Origin: Pedobacter cryoconitis
GTDB taxonomy: Bacteria; Bacteroidota; Bacteroidia; Sphingobacteriales; Sphingobacteriaceae
Length of the DNA stretch: 64,000 nt
Assembly (NCBI RefSeq): GCF_001590605.1
Contig: NZ_CP014504.1
Span: 2,604,001-2,668,000 of the forward strand
Reading direction: 5' to 3'
Shown one piece after another: positions 1 to 8,159 of the stretch; the first letter of the stretch is position 1; each line of letters opens with the position of its first letter. The translations under genes were made by a program, and so were the position numbers. The notes under the pieces were generated by a model. That model saw only the letters and a list, made by a program, of their open reading frames with translations, ran no database searches and was not told the origin of the DNA.

Positions 1-552
1 TTAATAACCAGATCCTGCTTTGAGAAGAACTTAGCGGATAACCCGAAGCATCCGCTGCTTTGGGAATCGCCTGGTAATCTCTTACATGAAATTGTCTGCT
101 GATCCCCTCAATCGTTGGGTTCGACAAAAAAGAACTAAAGCTTATTGTTTTGCCGAAACGTTTATGCGTCCGGTTAATGACCTGGGAAACAATCAGGCTA
201 TGACCGCCCAGATCAAAAAAATTGTCTGTTACGCCTATACGTTCTATTCCCAGTACTTCCTGCCAGATCGCTGTCAGCTGTTGCTCAGTTTCATTTGCTG
301 GTGCCTGATATAAGTTATGGAGCATATCTTCCTGTCCAATTCCAGGCAAGGCTTTCCGGTCAGTTTTCCCGTTCGGGGTGAGCGGCATTGCGGCCAGCTG
401 CACATAAAAAGCGGGTACCATATACTCAGGAAGTTTCTGCTGCAGGTAGGTTTTCAAGGCAGAACGGTCAAGCTGAGCTGCTGAAACTATATAAGCAACC
501 AGCACTTTCTCTGAGTTGAATACAATTACCTCTACAATGACCTGTGATTCAG
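1..552. repeat. Direct repeat, copy 1 (identical to 3238-3789)
   Basis: Read base by base, 1-552 is identical to 3238-3789; the first mismatch is at 553 (C versus G), and similarity stays high to about 880/4115. The spacing is 3237 nt, exactly 1079 codons or one C-A-T module. The copy encodes the end of the A domain, the T domain and the start of the next C domain. It runs off the left edge, so its full length is unknown. Confidence 0.93.
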
Positions 553-3500
553 CCTCAAGGTATTCCAGCAATACATTTTCTATTTCTCCGGGTTCTATCC
601 GGTAGCCACGGATCTTTACCTGATGGTCACTCCTGCCTGCAAATTGCAGGTTGCCATCTGGCAGCCACAGTCCAAGGTCGCCCGTATCATACATCCTGGT
701 TCCCGGTACAAATGGATTGGTAATAAACTTCTCTGCGCTAAGGCTTTCATTTTTATAATACCCAATGGCCAATCCGTCGCCCGCAAGATAGATTTTCCCT
801 CTTGCGCCTAATGGCAATAGCTTTAAATTATCGTCCAGTATATAAACTGCTGTATTAGCGATCGGCTTTCCGATATGGAGATGCTCACTGGCTGTTTTTA
901 GTTTTTTTCCAGTAGACCAGATTGTAGTTTCGGTAGGCCCATAAAGATGCCAGGCTTCCAAACAATGTGCAATTAGCTTTTCTGCTAGTTTTTCTTGTAA
1001 TAAATCTCCGCCACAGACTATTTTCAGTTGATTACTTCCTGTCCATCCTGCTTTGAAAAGCATTTGATAAAAAGCTGGTGTAGCCTGAAGAACAGTTGGC
1101 TGTAATACTGCCAGTTTATGAATGATAAGCTCTGGATCAGACAATATTTCAGCACTGGCTATATATAAGCTTGCACCATTGATGATCGGAAGAAAAAAAT
1201 CAACTACAGAAACATCAAATGAATAAGTGGTTACAGAAAACAGCTGATCAGCCGGATTGATCTTTAACTTTTCACCGACAGACAGCAGTACATTAGTTAG
1301 TGACTGATGACTAATCTCAACTCCTTTAGGTACTCCTGTTGAGCCTGATGTATAAATAACATAGGCTGTATCTGTTGATGAAATTTCTACAGACGGCTTG
1401 TTTCCGGATAATAATGCCCCTTCCAGCAGGTCTTCAGGATCAATGCTGAATAATCCGCCTATCTCCTGAAACGAATGCCGCTTCTCTGCTACAAGGTTCT
1501 TTATTCCACTATTTTTAATAATAAAATCTAAACGATTGCGTGGAAAATCAGGATCTAAAGGAACATATGCCCTTCCTGCTTTTAAGATTCCCAGTAAAAC
1601 TGCCAGCATAGCTGCCGAACGGTTCATTAGAACGCCAATAGCAGATTTATCCTGGGCATTAGAATTCTGTACGAAAAAGGCGGCAATATGATCAGTTATT
1701 TTATCAAATCCGGAATACGAATATTCACGATTTTCATCGTAGACAGCAATATGATTTGGTACCCTTTTTACTTGTTCCTGAAACAGGTCAACAATTGTTT
1801 TTTCTTTAGCATAGGTGGTCTCAGTCTCGTTAAATTCTACCACCAACTGATGGGTTTCATTTTCCGGAAGATAGTCTATTGCTGTAATCGGAATATCAGG
1901 GTAATCCATGGCTTTTGTCAGCAGATTTTCCAGATGTGCAAATATCCTGGATACCCAGACCCCTTCATAATTGTCTGTATTGTATTTAATAGTCAGTTCC
2001 AGCCCCTCTGATGCTGAGTCTGACTGTGGTTGTGGTTGTGATTCTGATTGTAATTCTGAATGTGATTCTGCGAATTCAAAGCTCAGATCTATTTTTGCCG
2101 TAGCATCTTTAAAATTGTGAGTTGTGATCTTCAGTTCATCTATCAGGGCTGTTTGCCCATAACTGTTCAACTGCTGCTGGTTATGCAAAACGACCATCAC
2201 ATCAAACAGGGCTGAACGCCCTATATCCCGTTTCAGTTTTAACTTACTGACCAGTAAATCAAATGGATAGTACTGATGTTCATAGGCTGCAGCTAAATTC
2301 TCTTTCTGCTGATCCAATAGTGCTGAAAAACTACTGTTGTCTGCTATGCCCGACCTGATGGCCAGTGTATTCAGGTAGAGTCCGATTTGGTTCTCCAGAT
2401 CTGGGTGTACCCTACCCGCAATTGGGGTACCTATAACCAGGTCGTCCTGGCCGGTATACCGGTGAAGCAATGCGGTTATCCCGGTCATTAAAGTCATGAA
2501 AACAGTAGCTCCATGACTACTTGAAAAATGTTTCAGCTTTTCCAGGAATACAGCTGGATAATGATGTACAACGCTGTCTCCCCGATAGGTCTGAACTGCC
2601 GAACGGGTCTTGAATCCAGGCAGGTCAATTACTGGAAGATCACCTTGAAAACGGGATAGCCAGTAAGCTTCTGAGGCTAAATAGGCAGGCTTTCGGATTT
2701 CCTGGTTATGCCATAAGGCATAGTCTTTATACTGGATCGCCAGCTCCGGAAGCCGAATTTCTTTTCCGTTGATTAGTCCGTTATAAATCCGGATCACTTC
2801 ATTAATCAGGATACCCATTGACCAGCCATCTCCGGCTATATGATGGATATTCAGAAAAAACACATGTTCTTCTGCATTCAATTTCAAGAGTTCTGCACGC
2901 AGCAATGGTGCTGTGCTCAGTTCAAAGGGTTCCTGGTTACTTTGTACCAGGTAAGCTGCAACGAGCAGATCTGTATCCGCATTGCCTTGCCTATCTGTAC
3001 CCTGCATACCTGCCTGCGCGCTAAGGTCTTTGATCTTTAGCTTAAAATTCAATGCAGACCAGGGAACGACATATTGCAGAACTTCTCCCTGCGCATTCTC
3101 TTTAAAATATGTTCTTAAGATTTCATGCCGCTCCATCAGCCTGGCAAAACTGGCTTCCAATACTACCGGGTTTAATGGCCCGGTCAGCCGCAGCGCTGCA
3201 GGCATATGGTAGGCCTGTGATCCGCCCGAAAGCTGACTTAATAACCAGATCCTGCTTTGAGAAGAACTTAGCGGATAACCCGAAGCATCCGCTGCTTTGG
3301 GAATCGCCTGGTAATCTCTTACATGAAATTGTCTGCTGATCCCCTCAATCGTTGGGTTCGACAAAAAAGAACTAAAGCTTATTGTTTTGCCGAAACGTTT
3401 ATGCGTCCGGTTAATGACCTGGGAAACAATCAGGCTATGACCGCCCAGATCAAAAAAATTGTCTGTTACGCCTATACGTTCTATTCCCAGTACTTCCTGC

Positions 3501-5755
3501 CAGATCGCTGTCAGCTGTTGCTCAGTTTCATTTGCTGGTGCCTGATATAAGTTATGGAGCATATCTTCCTGTCCAATTCCAGGCAAGGCTTTCCGGTCAG
3601 TTTTCCCGTTCGGGGTGAGCGGCATTGCGGCCAGCTGCACATAAAAAGCGGGTACCATATACTCAGGAAGTTTCTGCTGCAGGTAGGTTTTCAAGGCAGA
3701 ACGGTCAAGCTGAGCTGCTGAAACTATATAAGCAACCAGCACTTTCTCTGAGTTGAATACAATTACCTCTACAATGACCTGTGATTCAGGCTCAAGGTAT
3801 TCCAGCAATACATTTTCTATTTCTCCGGGTTCTATCCGGTATCCACGGATCTTTACCTGGTGGTCACTCCTGCCTGCAAATTGCAGGTTACCATCAGGAA
3901 GCCACAGTCCAAGGTCGCCCGTATCATACATCCTGGTTCCCGGTACAAATGGATTGGCAATAAACTTCTCTGCACTAAGGCTTTCATTTTTATAATACCC
4001 GATAGCCAGTCCGTCACCGGCAAGATAAATTTTACCTCTTGCGCCTAATGGCAATAACTGTAAATTCTCGTCCAGTATATAAACTGCTGTATTAGCGATC
4101 GGCTTTCCGATAGGAACAGCGGAATTCTCCAGAAGCAGATTGAAATTGTAAATGGTTGCACATACAGCGTATTCGGTTGGCCCATAAGCATTAAAACAAT
4201 CTATTCCCGTTAAAGCTATCTCCATAGCTTTAACGCTGCTTATAACTTCTCCGGCAGTAATGATACACCTCAAATCAGTCAAATCTGTTACTGAAATCAA
4301 ATTCAAATATCCAGGTGTAAAGGTGACAACGGTGGTTTCTGAAGTTTGTATAAACCTGGTAAACTGCTTTACATCTTTAATGGTCTTTTCTTCTGGAATG
4401 ATCAATTTTGCACCAGAATAGGCTGCCATCATGATTTCAGAAATAGAAGCGTCAAACGACACAGAAGCAAACCATAAAACACCATCAGTTTCCGTGATGG
4501 AAAAAGTCTTGATCTGGTCTAATGACATATTTATATTACTTCCGTGTCTGATCAGCACACCTTTTGGGGTTCCGGTTGATCCTGAAGTATAGATCAGATA
4601 AGCAGGATCAGTATTCAAGATATCCTTGTTCAGATTTTCATCCTGATAGTCAATGAATGATACTTCAGAAAGGTTTAAGATAGTTGCAGTTAACGCTAAT
4701 GATGTAGAGGGCTCATTAATACTGATCACCAATTTTACTTCGCTATCCTTAAAAATTTGCCTGATTCTGTCTTCAGGATATGCGGGATCTACTGGCAAAT
4801 AGACAGCACCCAATTTCATAATTGCAAAAAGTGACCGTATAGATTCCAGTGATTTCGGCATCAGGACACCGATTACCTGTCCCTTTTTGATAACATAATG
4901 AGCTGCAATAAAATTTGCGAGTTGATTTATTTCTGCGTTGAGTTGTTTGTAACTGAGTTTTCTTTCCGCATAAATTACCGCGGTATTTCCAGGTGTTTTT
5001 TTTACCTGTTCTTCAAATAAGGAAACGATTGTATGATTTTTGGGATAATCTGCCTTTGTATCGTTGAATCCGTCTAATAGCAACTGTTTTTCTGATTCAT
5101 TGAGTAAAGGAAAATCCAATAGTCCGGTATTTAGATATATCTCCAGACTGCAGAGTAATAGTCTAAAATTATTTAAAAAATGGAGGAGTAAATGTTCATC
5201 AGCAAATCCTTCGAGATAAGAGATAGTTAATCTCAAATTCATATCTGCTTCAGTTTTAATTGCAATAAATAACCCTTTACATAATTCAGCAGAATCGCTG
5301 TTGTCTGTGCTTATCCCATAGGGTGTATATTGATCCAGCCTGCCATCAATTTTACTGGCTATATTTTCAGGTTCATAATCAGCAAATGAAAGGGTTGCTG
5401 CAATTTCAGTTTTCAGCTCTTGCAATTTATCTTTCAGGCTCCTGTTCAGAATAGAAACGTCCAGATCAAAAAGTAGTGGTGTTGCCGGATTGTTATTTAT
5501 ATAAGCTGTGATGCAGCCATCATAATCCTCAAAATATCTTTTTAAAAAAACAGAATAGATAGTGGTCAGCAGTGTAAACTGTGCGAGATCATTTCCTTTA
5601 CTTATTTTATAAAACCAGGATAAATCTTTTTGTTCAATAGTGATGAAAGGTAATGTTTTCACTTTTCCATCCGATAAAGAAATCTTCCTTTTACCAGATA
5701 CCCTTTTCACCCAAAACTGCTCAGTAATTTTTTTATCGAGATCTTTTAACCTCAT
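1..5755 (-). CDS. NRPS, initiating subunit of a second peptide (partial, open at left edge)
   Basis: Non-ribosomal peptide synthetase; at least 1918 codons are visible and the frame is open at position 1. The ATG at 5755-5753 is the first start after an in-frame stop at 5768-5770, so the N-terminus is firm. Approximate domain order by residue: C-terminal half of a condensation domain without HHxxxDG (1-235), A1 (255-735, core TSGSTG near 390), T1 (GVTDNFFDLGGHSL near 770), full C (about 835-1270, HHIAGDGWS near 972), A2 (1280-1790), T2 (same FFDLGGHSL motif near 1850), then the first residues of another C domain. Both T domains have GGHSL and no epimerisation domain follows, so L residues are expected. 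A1 pocket reads DASTIAAVCK (Phe/Tyr type) and A2 DVVQVGLIWK (closest to the Gly code DILQLGLIWK). The gene has its own upstream region and lies beyond the nucleotidyltransferase gene, so it probably makes a different product from the 12-module line. The NRPS assignment is certain; substrates are predictions. Confidence 0.95.
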   Translation of the reverse strand, partial: MRLKDLDKKITEQFWVKRVSGKRKISLSDGKVKTLPFITIEQKDLSWFYKISKGNDLAQFTLLTTIYSVFLKRYFEDYDGCITAYINNNPATPLLFDLDVSILNRSLKDKLQELKTEIAATLSFADYEPENIASKIDGRLDQYTPYGISTDNSDSAELCKGLFIAIKTEADMNLRLTISYLEGFADEHLLLHFLNNFRLLLCSLEIYLNTGLLDFPLLNESEKQLLLDGFNDTKADYPKNHTIVSLFEEQVKKTPGNTAVIYAERKLSYKQLNAEINQLANFIAAHYVIKKGQVIGVLMPKSLESIRSLFAIMKLGAVYLPVDPAYPEDRIRQIFKDSEVKLVISINEPSTSLALTATILNLSEVSFIDYQDENLNKDILNTDPAYLIYTSGSTGTPKGVLIRHGSNINMSLDQIKTFSITETDGVLWFASVSFDASISEIMMAAYSGAKLIIPEEKTIKDVKQFTRFIQTSETTVVTFTPGYLNLISVTDLTDLRCIITAGEVISSVKAMEIALTGIDCFNAYGPTEYAVCATIYNFNLLLENSAVPIGKPIANTAVYILDENLQLLPLGARGKIYLAGDGLAIGYYKNESLSAEKFIANPFVPGTRMYDTGDLGLWLPDGNLQFAGRSDHQVKIRGYRIEPGEIENVLLEYLEPESQVIVEVIVFNSEKVLVAYIVSAAQLDRSALKTYLQQKLPEYMVPAFYVQLAAMPLTPNGKTDRKALPGIGQEDMLHNLYQAPANETEQQLTAIWQEVLGIERIGVTDNFFDLGGHSLIVSQVINRTHKRFGKTISFSSFLSNPTIEGISRQFHVRDYQAIPKAADASGYPLSSSQSRIWLLSQLSGGSQAYHMPAALRLTGPLNPVVLEASFARLMERHEILRTYFKENAQGEVLQYVVPWSALNFKLKIKDLSAQAGMQGTDRQGNADTDLLVAAYLVQSNQEPFELSTAPLLRAELLKLNAEEHVFFLNIHHIAGDGWSMGILINEVIRIYNGLINGKEIRLPELAIQYKDYALWHNQEIRKPAYLASEAYWLSRFQGDLPVIDLPGFKTRSAVQTYRGDSVVHHYPAVFLEKLKHFSSSHGATVFMTLMTGITALLHRYTGQDDLVIGTPIAGRVHPDLENQIGLYLNTLAIRSGIADNSSFSALLDQQKENLAAAYEHQYYPFDLLVSKLKLKRDIGRSALFDVMVVLHNQQQLNSYGQTALIDELKITTHNFKDATAKIDLSFEFAESHSELQSESQPQPQSDSASEGLELTIKYNTDNYEGVWVSRIFAHLENLLTKAMDYPDIPITAIDYLPENETHQLVVEFNETETTYAKEKTIVDLFQEQVKRVPNHIAVYDENREYSYSGFDKITDHIAAFFVQNSNAQDKSAIGVLMNRSAAMLAVLLGILKAGRAYVPLDPDFPRNRLDFIIKNSGIKNLVAEKRHSFQEIGGLFSIDPEDLLEGALLSGNKPSVEISSTDTAYVIYTSGSTGVPKGVEISHQSLTNVLLSVGEKLKINPADQLFSVTTYSFDVSVVDFFLPIINGASLYIASAEILSDPELIIHKLAVLQPTVLQATPAFYQMLFKAGWTGSNQLKIVCGGDLLQEKLAEKLIAHCLEAWHLYGPTETTIWSTGKKLKTASEHLHIGKPIANTAVYILDDNLKLLPLGARGKIYLAGDGLAIGYYKNESLSAEKFITNPFVPGTRMYDTGDLGLWLPDGNLQFAGRSDHQVKIRGYRIEPGEIENVLLEYLEAESQVIVEVIVFNSEKVLVAYIVSAAQLDRSALKTYLQQKLPEYMVPAFYVQLAAMPLTPNGKTDRKALPGIGQEDMLHNLYQAPANETEQQLTAIWQEVLGIERIGVTDNFFDLGGHSLIVSQVINRTHKRFGKTISFSSFLSNPTIEGISRQFHVRDYQAIPKAADASGYPLSSSQSRIWLL
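49..3285 (-). other. Left NRPS, module 2: C - A (Gly-like) - T
   Basis: A complete LCL-type C domain begins at PLSSSQSRIW (about 3256-3285) and carries HHIAGDGWS near 2815-2845. A low-complexity Ser/Gln/Pro segment sits near 2009-2065. The A domain pocket residues are D235 V236 V239 Q278 V299 G301 L322 I330 W331, most like the glycine code. T2 (199-225) is followed directly by the start of another C domain with the same PLSSSQSRIW sequence at 1-48, so at least one more module lies to the left of the window. Confidence 0.8.
3238..3789. repeat. Direct repeat, copy 2 (identical to 1-552)
   Basis: Second copy of the intragenic repeat in the left NRPS gene. To the left of 3238 the C domain of module 2 continues; the equivalent of this stretch for copy 1 lies outside the window. 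To the right, identity decays gradually after 3789 and is lost near 4115, where the A-domain core of module 1 diverges from that of module 2. This is the pattern expected from recent duplication or gene conversion limited to the A-T-C junction. Confidence 0.93.
3286..5755 (-). other. Left NRPS, module 1: half C - A (aromatic) - T
   Basis: The first ~235 residues match the C-terminal lobe of a condensation domain (it starts at a QFW-VKR-like segment and ends at the usual E-LL-FN linker). The N-terminal lobe with HHxxxDG is missing, and the upstream stop codon shows this is not an annotation error. Similar remnants are known at the start of some initiation modules. The A domain has FDASIS at 235-239, T278, I299, A301, A322, V330 and C331, giving DASTIAAVCK, close to the Phe code DAWTIAAVCK and the Tyr code DASTVAAVCK. 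The T domain ends near 3340. Confidence 0.85.
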
Positions 5756-6037
5756 AATTAATGTGAATCAATTTAAAAAGATTTTACAAAAAATAAATCA
5801 TCAGACTACCTCTGATAAGGCAGTTCAATATTTCCTGGCTGTTATTCTTTAGATTCGCAATCTATAATTTTTTATAGAGATATTACTACACAACAAAAAA
5901 TAGTTAATAAAAAAATTAACTCTCATATCAAATAAAGTCTTTAAAGACGTCATTATCTGTTCATTTACAATAAAAAGGCAACTATTGACGATGCAGTTCT
6001 TAATTACCATAAGTAGTTACTTACACAAGTAAAATGA
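5756..6037. promoter_or_regulatory. AT-rich intergenic region upstream of the left NRPS
   Basis: This 282-nt gap lies between the stop of the nucleotidyltransferase gene (6038) and the start of the left NRPS (5755), both on the minus strand. It is strongly AT-rich and probably holds the NRPS promoter. I see three small inverted repeats: TCTATAA arms at 5861-5867/5872-5878, AGTTAAT arms at 5902-5908/5915-5921, and TTACTT arms at 6017-6022/6027-6032. The first two could be operators or weak terminators. No convincing Bacteroidota promoter (TTTG / TAnnTTTG) was recognised. Confidence 0.4.
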
Positions 6038-7903
6038 TTAATTTGATTTTAGTAATTCATTGTTTACCAGCTCATAGACTTGTACTTGAAGTGCAATATC
6101 CAGTTCTATACCCAAGGCTTCCGAGACCTGAACTGATACTTCTTTATAAAGTTCCATCGAATTCATTATAGCTCTTTTCATTTCTTCAATGTTGCTGTGT
6201 GGAAGTGTAAGCATTAATTTATCCTGCATTTCATTAATGCACCATTCTTTTATCGGGTGTATATCAGCAGCCAGTTTAGCAGGCTGATCCTCATCCAGAT
6301 GTGACCATTTAACCATTTCCAAGAGGTATTTTTTCACTGCATGATCTAAGATTACAATTGCATAAAAGAAATCTTTTCTATGGAGCTTTACCATGAGTTT
6401 ATAGGAATTTTGCCAGAAACAATGGTAGTTTTTATAAAACATGGCTGTTGTGGGCCTTCCCTTTTCAGAACTGGTTATTTTGTAGCGCATAACCTCAAAA
6501 AAATCGGATCCGGCAATAGTATCTTTCAAAACAGTATATCCTTTTTTAAGATCTTGTTTAAGGAAATCATTTTTTTGAGTGGCATACTTTTTATGCCTCT
6601 GGCTTATAAAAAAGGAAGGAAAACCTTTCTTCAAATAGAAAATTCTTTTGAGCGCATATAAATCTTTCACTTTCTCCAATTTCAGCTGGATCAGTTGCCC
6701 GTTATTTAGTAAAATTTCAACCGAATTTCTAATGGAACTTTTGCGAATAACTATAGACAAGATATTCCCAAATATATTCTCCCAGGTTTCCTCATTCAGG
6801 TATTTTTCAAGATTATCGACATAAAATATCCTATTGATTTCCAGAGCGTCCATTGTCTCTATTGATCCGTTAACGTTATAGCTGAGAACAATTTTCACAT
6901 CTTCGTGGTTATTGATCATTGCAGTTAACTGATCAGGATAAACCATTTTATCCGTTTCATTAAACTTGAATGACATCTGTATACTTTTAATAACGAACTG
7001 CTCAAGGGTATTAATTATTTCATAGTTTTTCTTTGTCGAGATCTCCTGTGACAATTGCTGATATAGCTTTATAGTATTTAGGATTGACTTCCTCATCTCC
7101 TCTACATTTCGATGAGGAAATATATCATATAAACGCTGAATGATAGTTTCATCACACCATTCGTTTAATTTGGCTCCGTAATAAAATATATCTTTCTGCT
7201 CATTCTTAAATAATAAGGTATGCCAGTTTACTACCTGGATTAAGTTGACTTTAATCATGTGGTCAAGCATTAGCTTTGCACAAAGAGGATCATTTATAGC
7301 CAATTTTAAGTGGAAGTGATAACAGCCCTGCCAGAATTGATGATAATTATTAAAGAAACGTTTATGATCTAAAATATTCAGTTCTTCGTCCTTAATATCT
7401 TGTCTATAAAGCTCAAATATAGTAGTTACTATTTGTTGAAGATTCATTGAGTCATACAATATGGTATGTCCTCTTTTTAGAAAATAATAAAAGGAATGGA
7501 TATTGGTATCAATATACTTTTTAATCTTATTTGGCAGTAAACCGGATAAATGATGCTTTTTTAGAAAGAGGTAATATTTAGTTTTTGAGAATTCGCTAAT
7601 ATTTACAGTAATAATATCCAGACCTGTCCCATCTTTCAGCATAAGTTTAATGACCATTACATGGTCAACAAAATCTTTTACAACAACCCTTGATAAAATC
7701 TCTCCCAAATAACCTTTTAACAGGTCATTATTTTCATCGGCTAAATATTTTTCAGGATTACTTGTAAAAAGAAATATATCAAGATCTGAGTATTTATCTT
7801 TTGTCTTACGATTTGAGGAGCCAAAAGAAATAACGCCATAAATATCTTTGCTATTTCGGGCAAGGGCAATAATATCCTCTGTAACTCTATTCAGATCACC
7901 CAT
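6038..7903 (-). CDS. Double nucleotidyltransferase-like protein (ANT(6)/AadK-like halves)
   Basis: A 621-residue protein built of two related halves. The N-terminal half (about 1-300) has the nucleotidyltransferase signature GSSNRKTKDKYSDLDIFLF near residues 28-46, the Gx10DxD arrangement that binds metal and nucleotide in aminoglycoside adenylyltransferases. It then has an FFNNYHQFWQGCYH segment and an MLDHM helix. The C-terminal half (about 325-621) repeats the second part (FYKNYHCFWQNSYK, ILDHAVKKYLLEMVKW, then EWC and PHSNIEEM matching EWC and PHRNVEEM), but the expected GS...DxD is absent. The FW...LDH...W pattern resembles ANT(6)-type streptomycin adenylyltransferases, which are about half this length. 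The gene is visibly more AT-rich than the NRPS genes. A role in self-protection or product modification is only a guess from its location. The start ATG at 7903 follows an AT-rich intergenic region. Confidence 0.75.
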   Translation of the reverse strand: MGDLNRVTEDIIALARNSKDIYGVISFGSSNRKTKDKYSDLDIFLFTSNPEKYLADENNDLLKGYLGEILSRVVVKDFVDHVMVIKLMLKDGTGLDIITVNISEFSKTKYYLFLKKHHLSGLLPNKIKKYIDTNIHSFYYFLKRGHTILYDSMNLQQIVTTIFELYRQDIKDEELNILDHKRFFNNYHQFWQGCYHFHLKLAINDPLCAKLMLDHMIKVNLIQVVNWHTLLFKNEQKDIFYYGAKLNEWCDETIIQRLYDIFPHRNVEEMRKSILNTIKLYQQLSQEISTKKNYEIINTLEQFVIKSIQMSFKFNETDKMVYPDQLTAMINNHEDVKIVLSYNVNGSIETMDALEINRIFYVDNLEKYLNEETWENIFGNILSIVIRKSSIRNSVEILLNNGQLIQLKLEKVKDLYALKRIFYLKKGFPSFFISQRHKKYATQKNDFLKQDLKKGYTVLKDTIAGSDFFEVMRYKITSSEKGRPTTAMFYKNYHCFWQNSYKLMVKLHRKDFFYAIVILDHAVKKYLLEMVKWSHLDEDQPAKLAADIHPIKEWCINEMQDKLMLTLPHSNIEEMKRAIMNSMELYKEVSVQVSEALGIELDIALQVQVYELVNNELLKSN

Positions 7904-8159
7904 TTACACTAAGCTTCATACTGCTATTTTCAATATTAATTACACAAATTGCTAATATATGTTTTTATTTGAAAACCAAATATCAAATTAGCAGCTAAGA
8001 AAATTATAATATAAAAAATACAATAATATTTAAATTTAAAATATTATTAATTATAACATATTATTATAAACTAATTAACAATTCAGAACATTTATGTTAA
8101 AAAGCATTCAAACAATTAAAAAAAACTCTACTTTCAGTCGATAAAACATAATCATCTGT
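7904..8159. promoter_or_regulatory. Divergent AT-rich promoter region
   Basis: This 256-nt region separates the minus-strand nucleotidyltransferase gene from the plus-strand outer-membrane receptor gene, so it should hold promoters for both. It is almost entirely A/T, with long runs of A, T and ATTATA-like sequence around 7990-8070. On the minus strand TAATATTG near 7935 is one base away from the Bacteroidota -7 element TAnnTTTG, but no matching -33 element is clear. No hairpin or known riboswitch was recognised. Confidence 0.45.

Noticed and set aside
86..313. A 75-codon plus-strand reading frame repeated at 3323-3550
   Set aside because: It is antisense to the T domain and A-domain end of the left NRPS and is duplicated only because the NRPS segment is duplicated.
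1..5755. Apparent lack of a complete long gene at the left end, suggesting a pseudogene
   Set aside because: The minus-strand frame from 5755 stays open to position 1 in the segments I translated, with ordered NRPS domains; it simply runs off the window.
6380..6661. A 93-codon plus-strand reading frame within the nucleotidyltransferase gene
   Set aside because: It is fully antisense to a well-supported gene and shows no recognisable motif.
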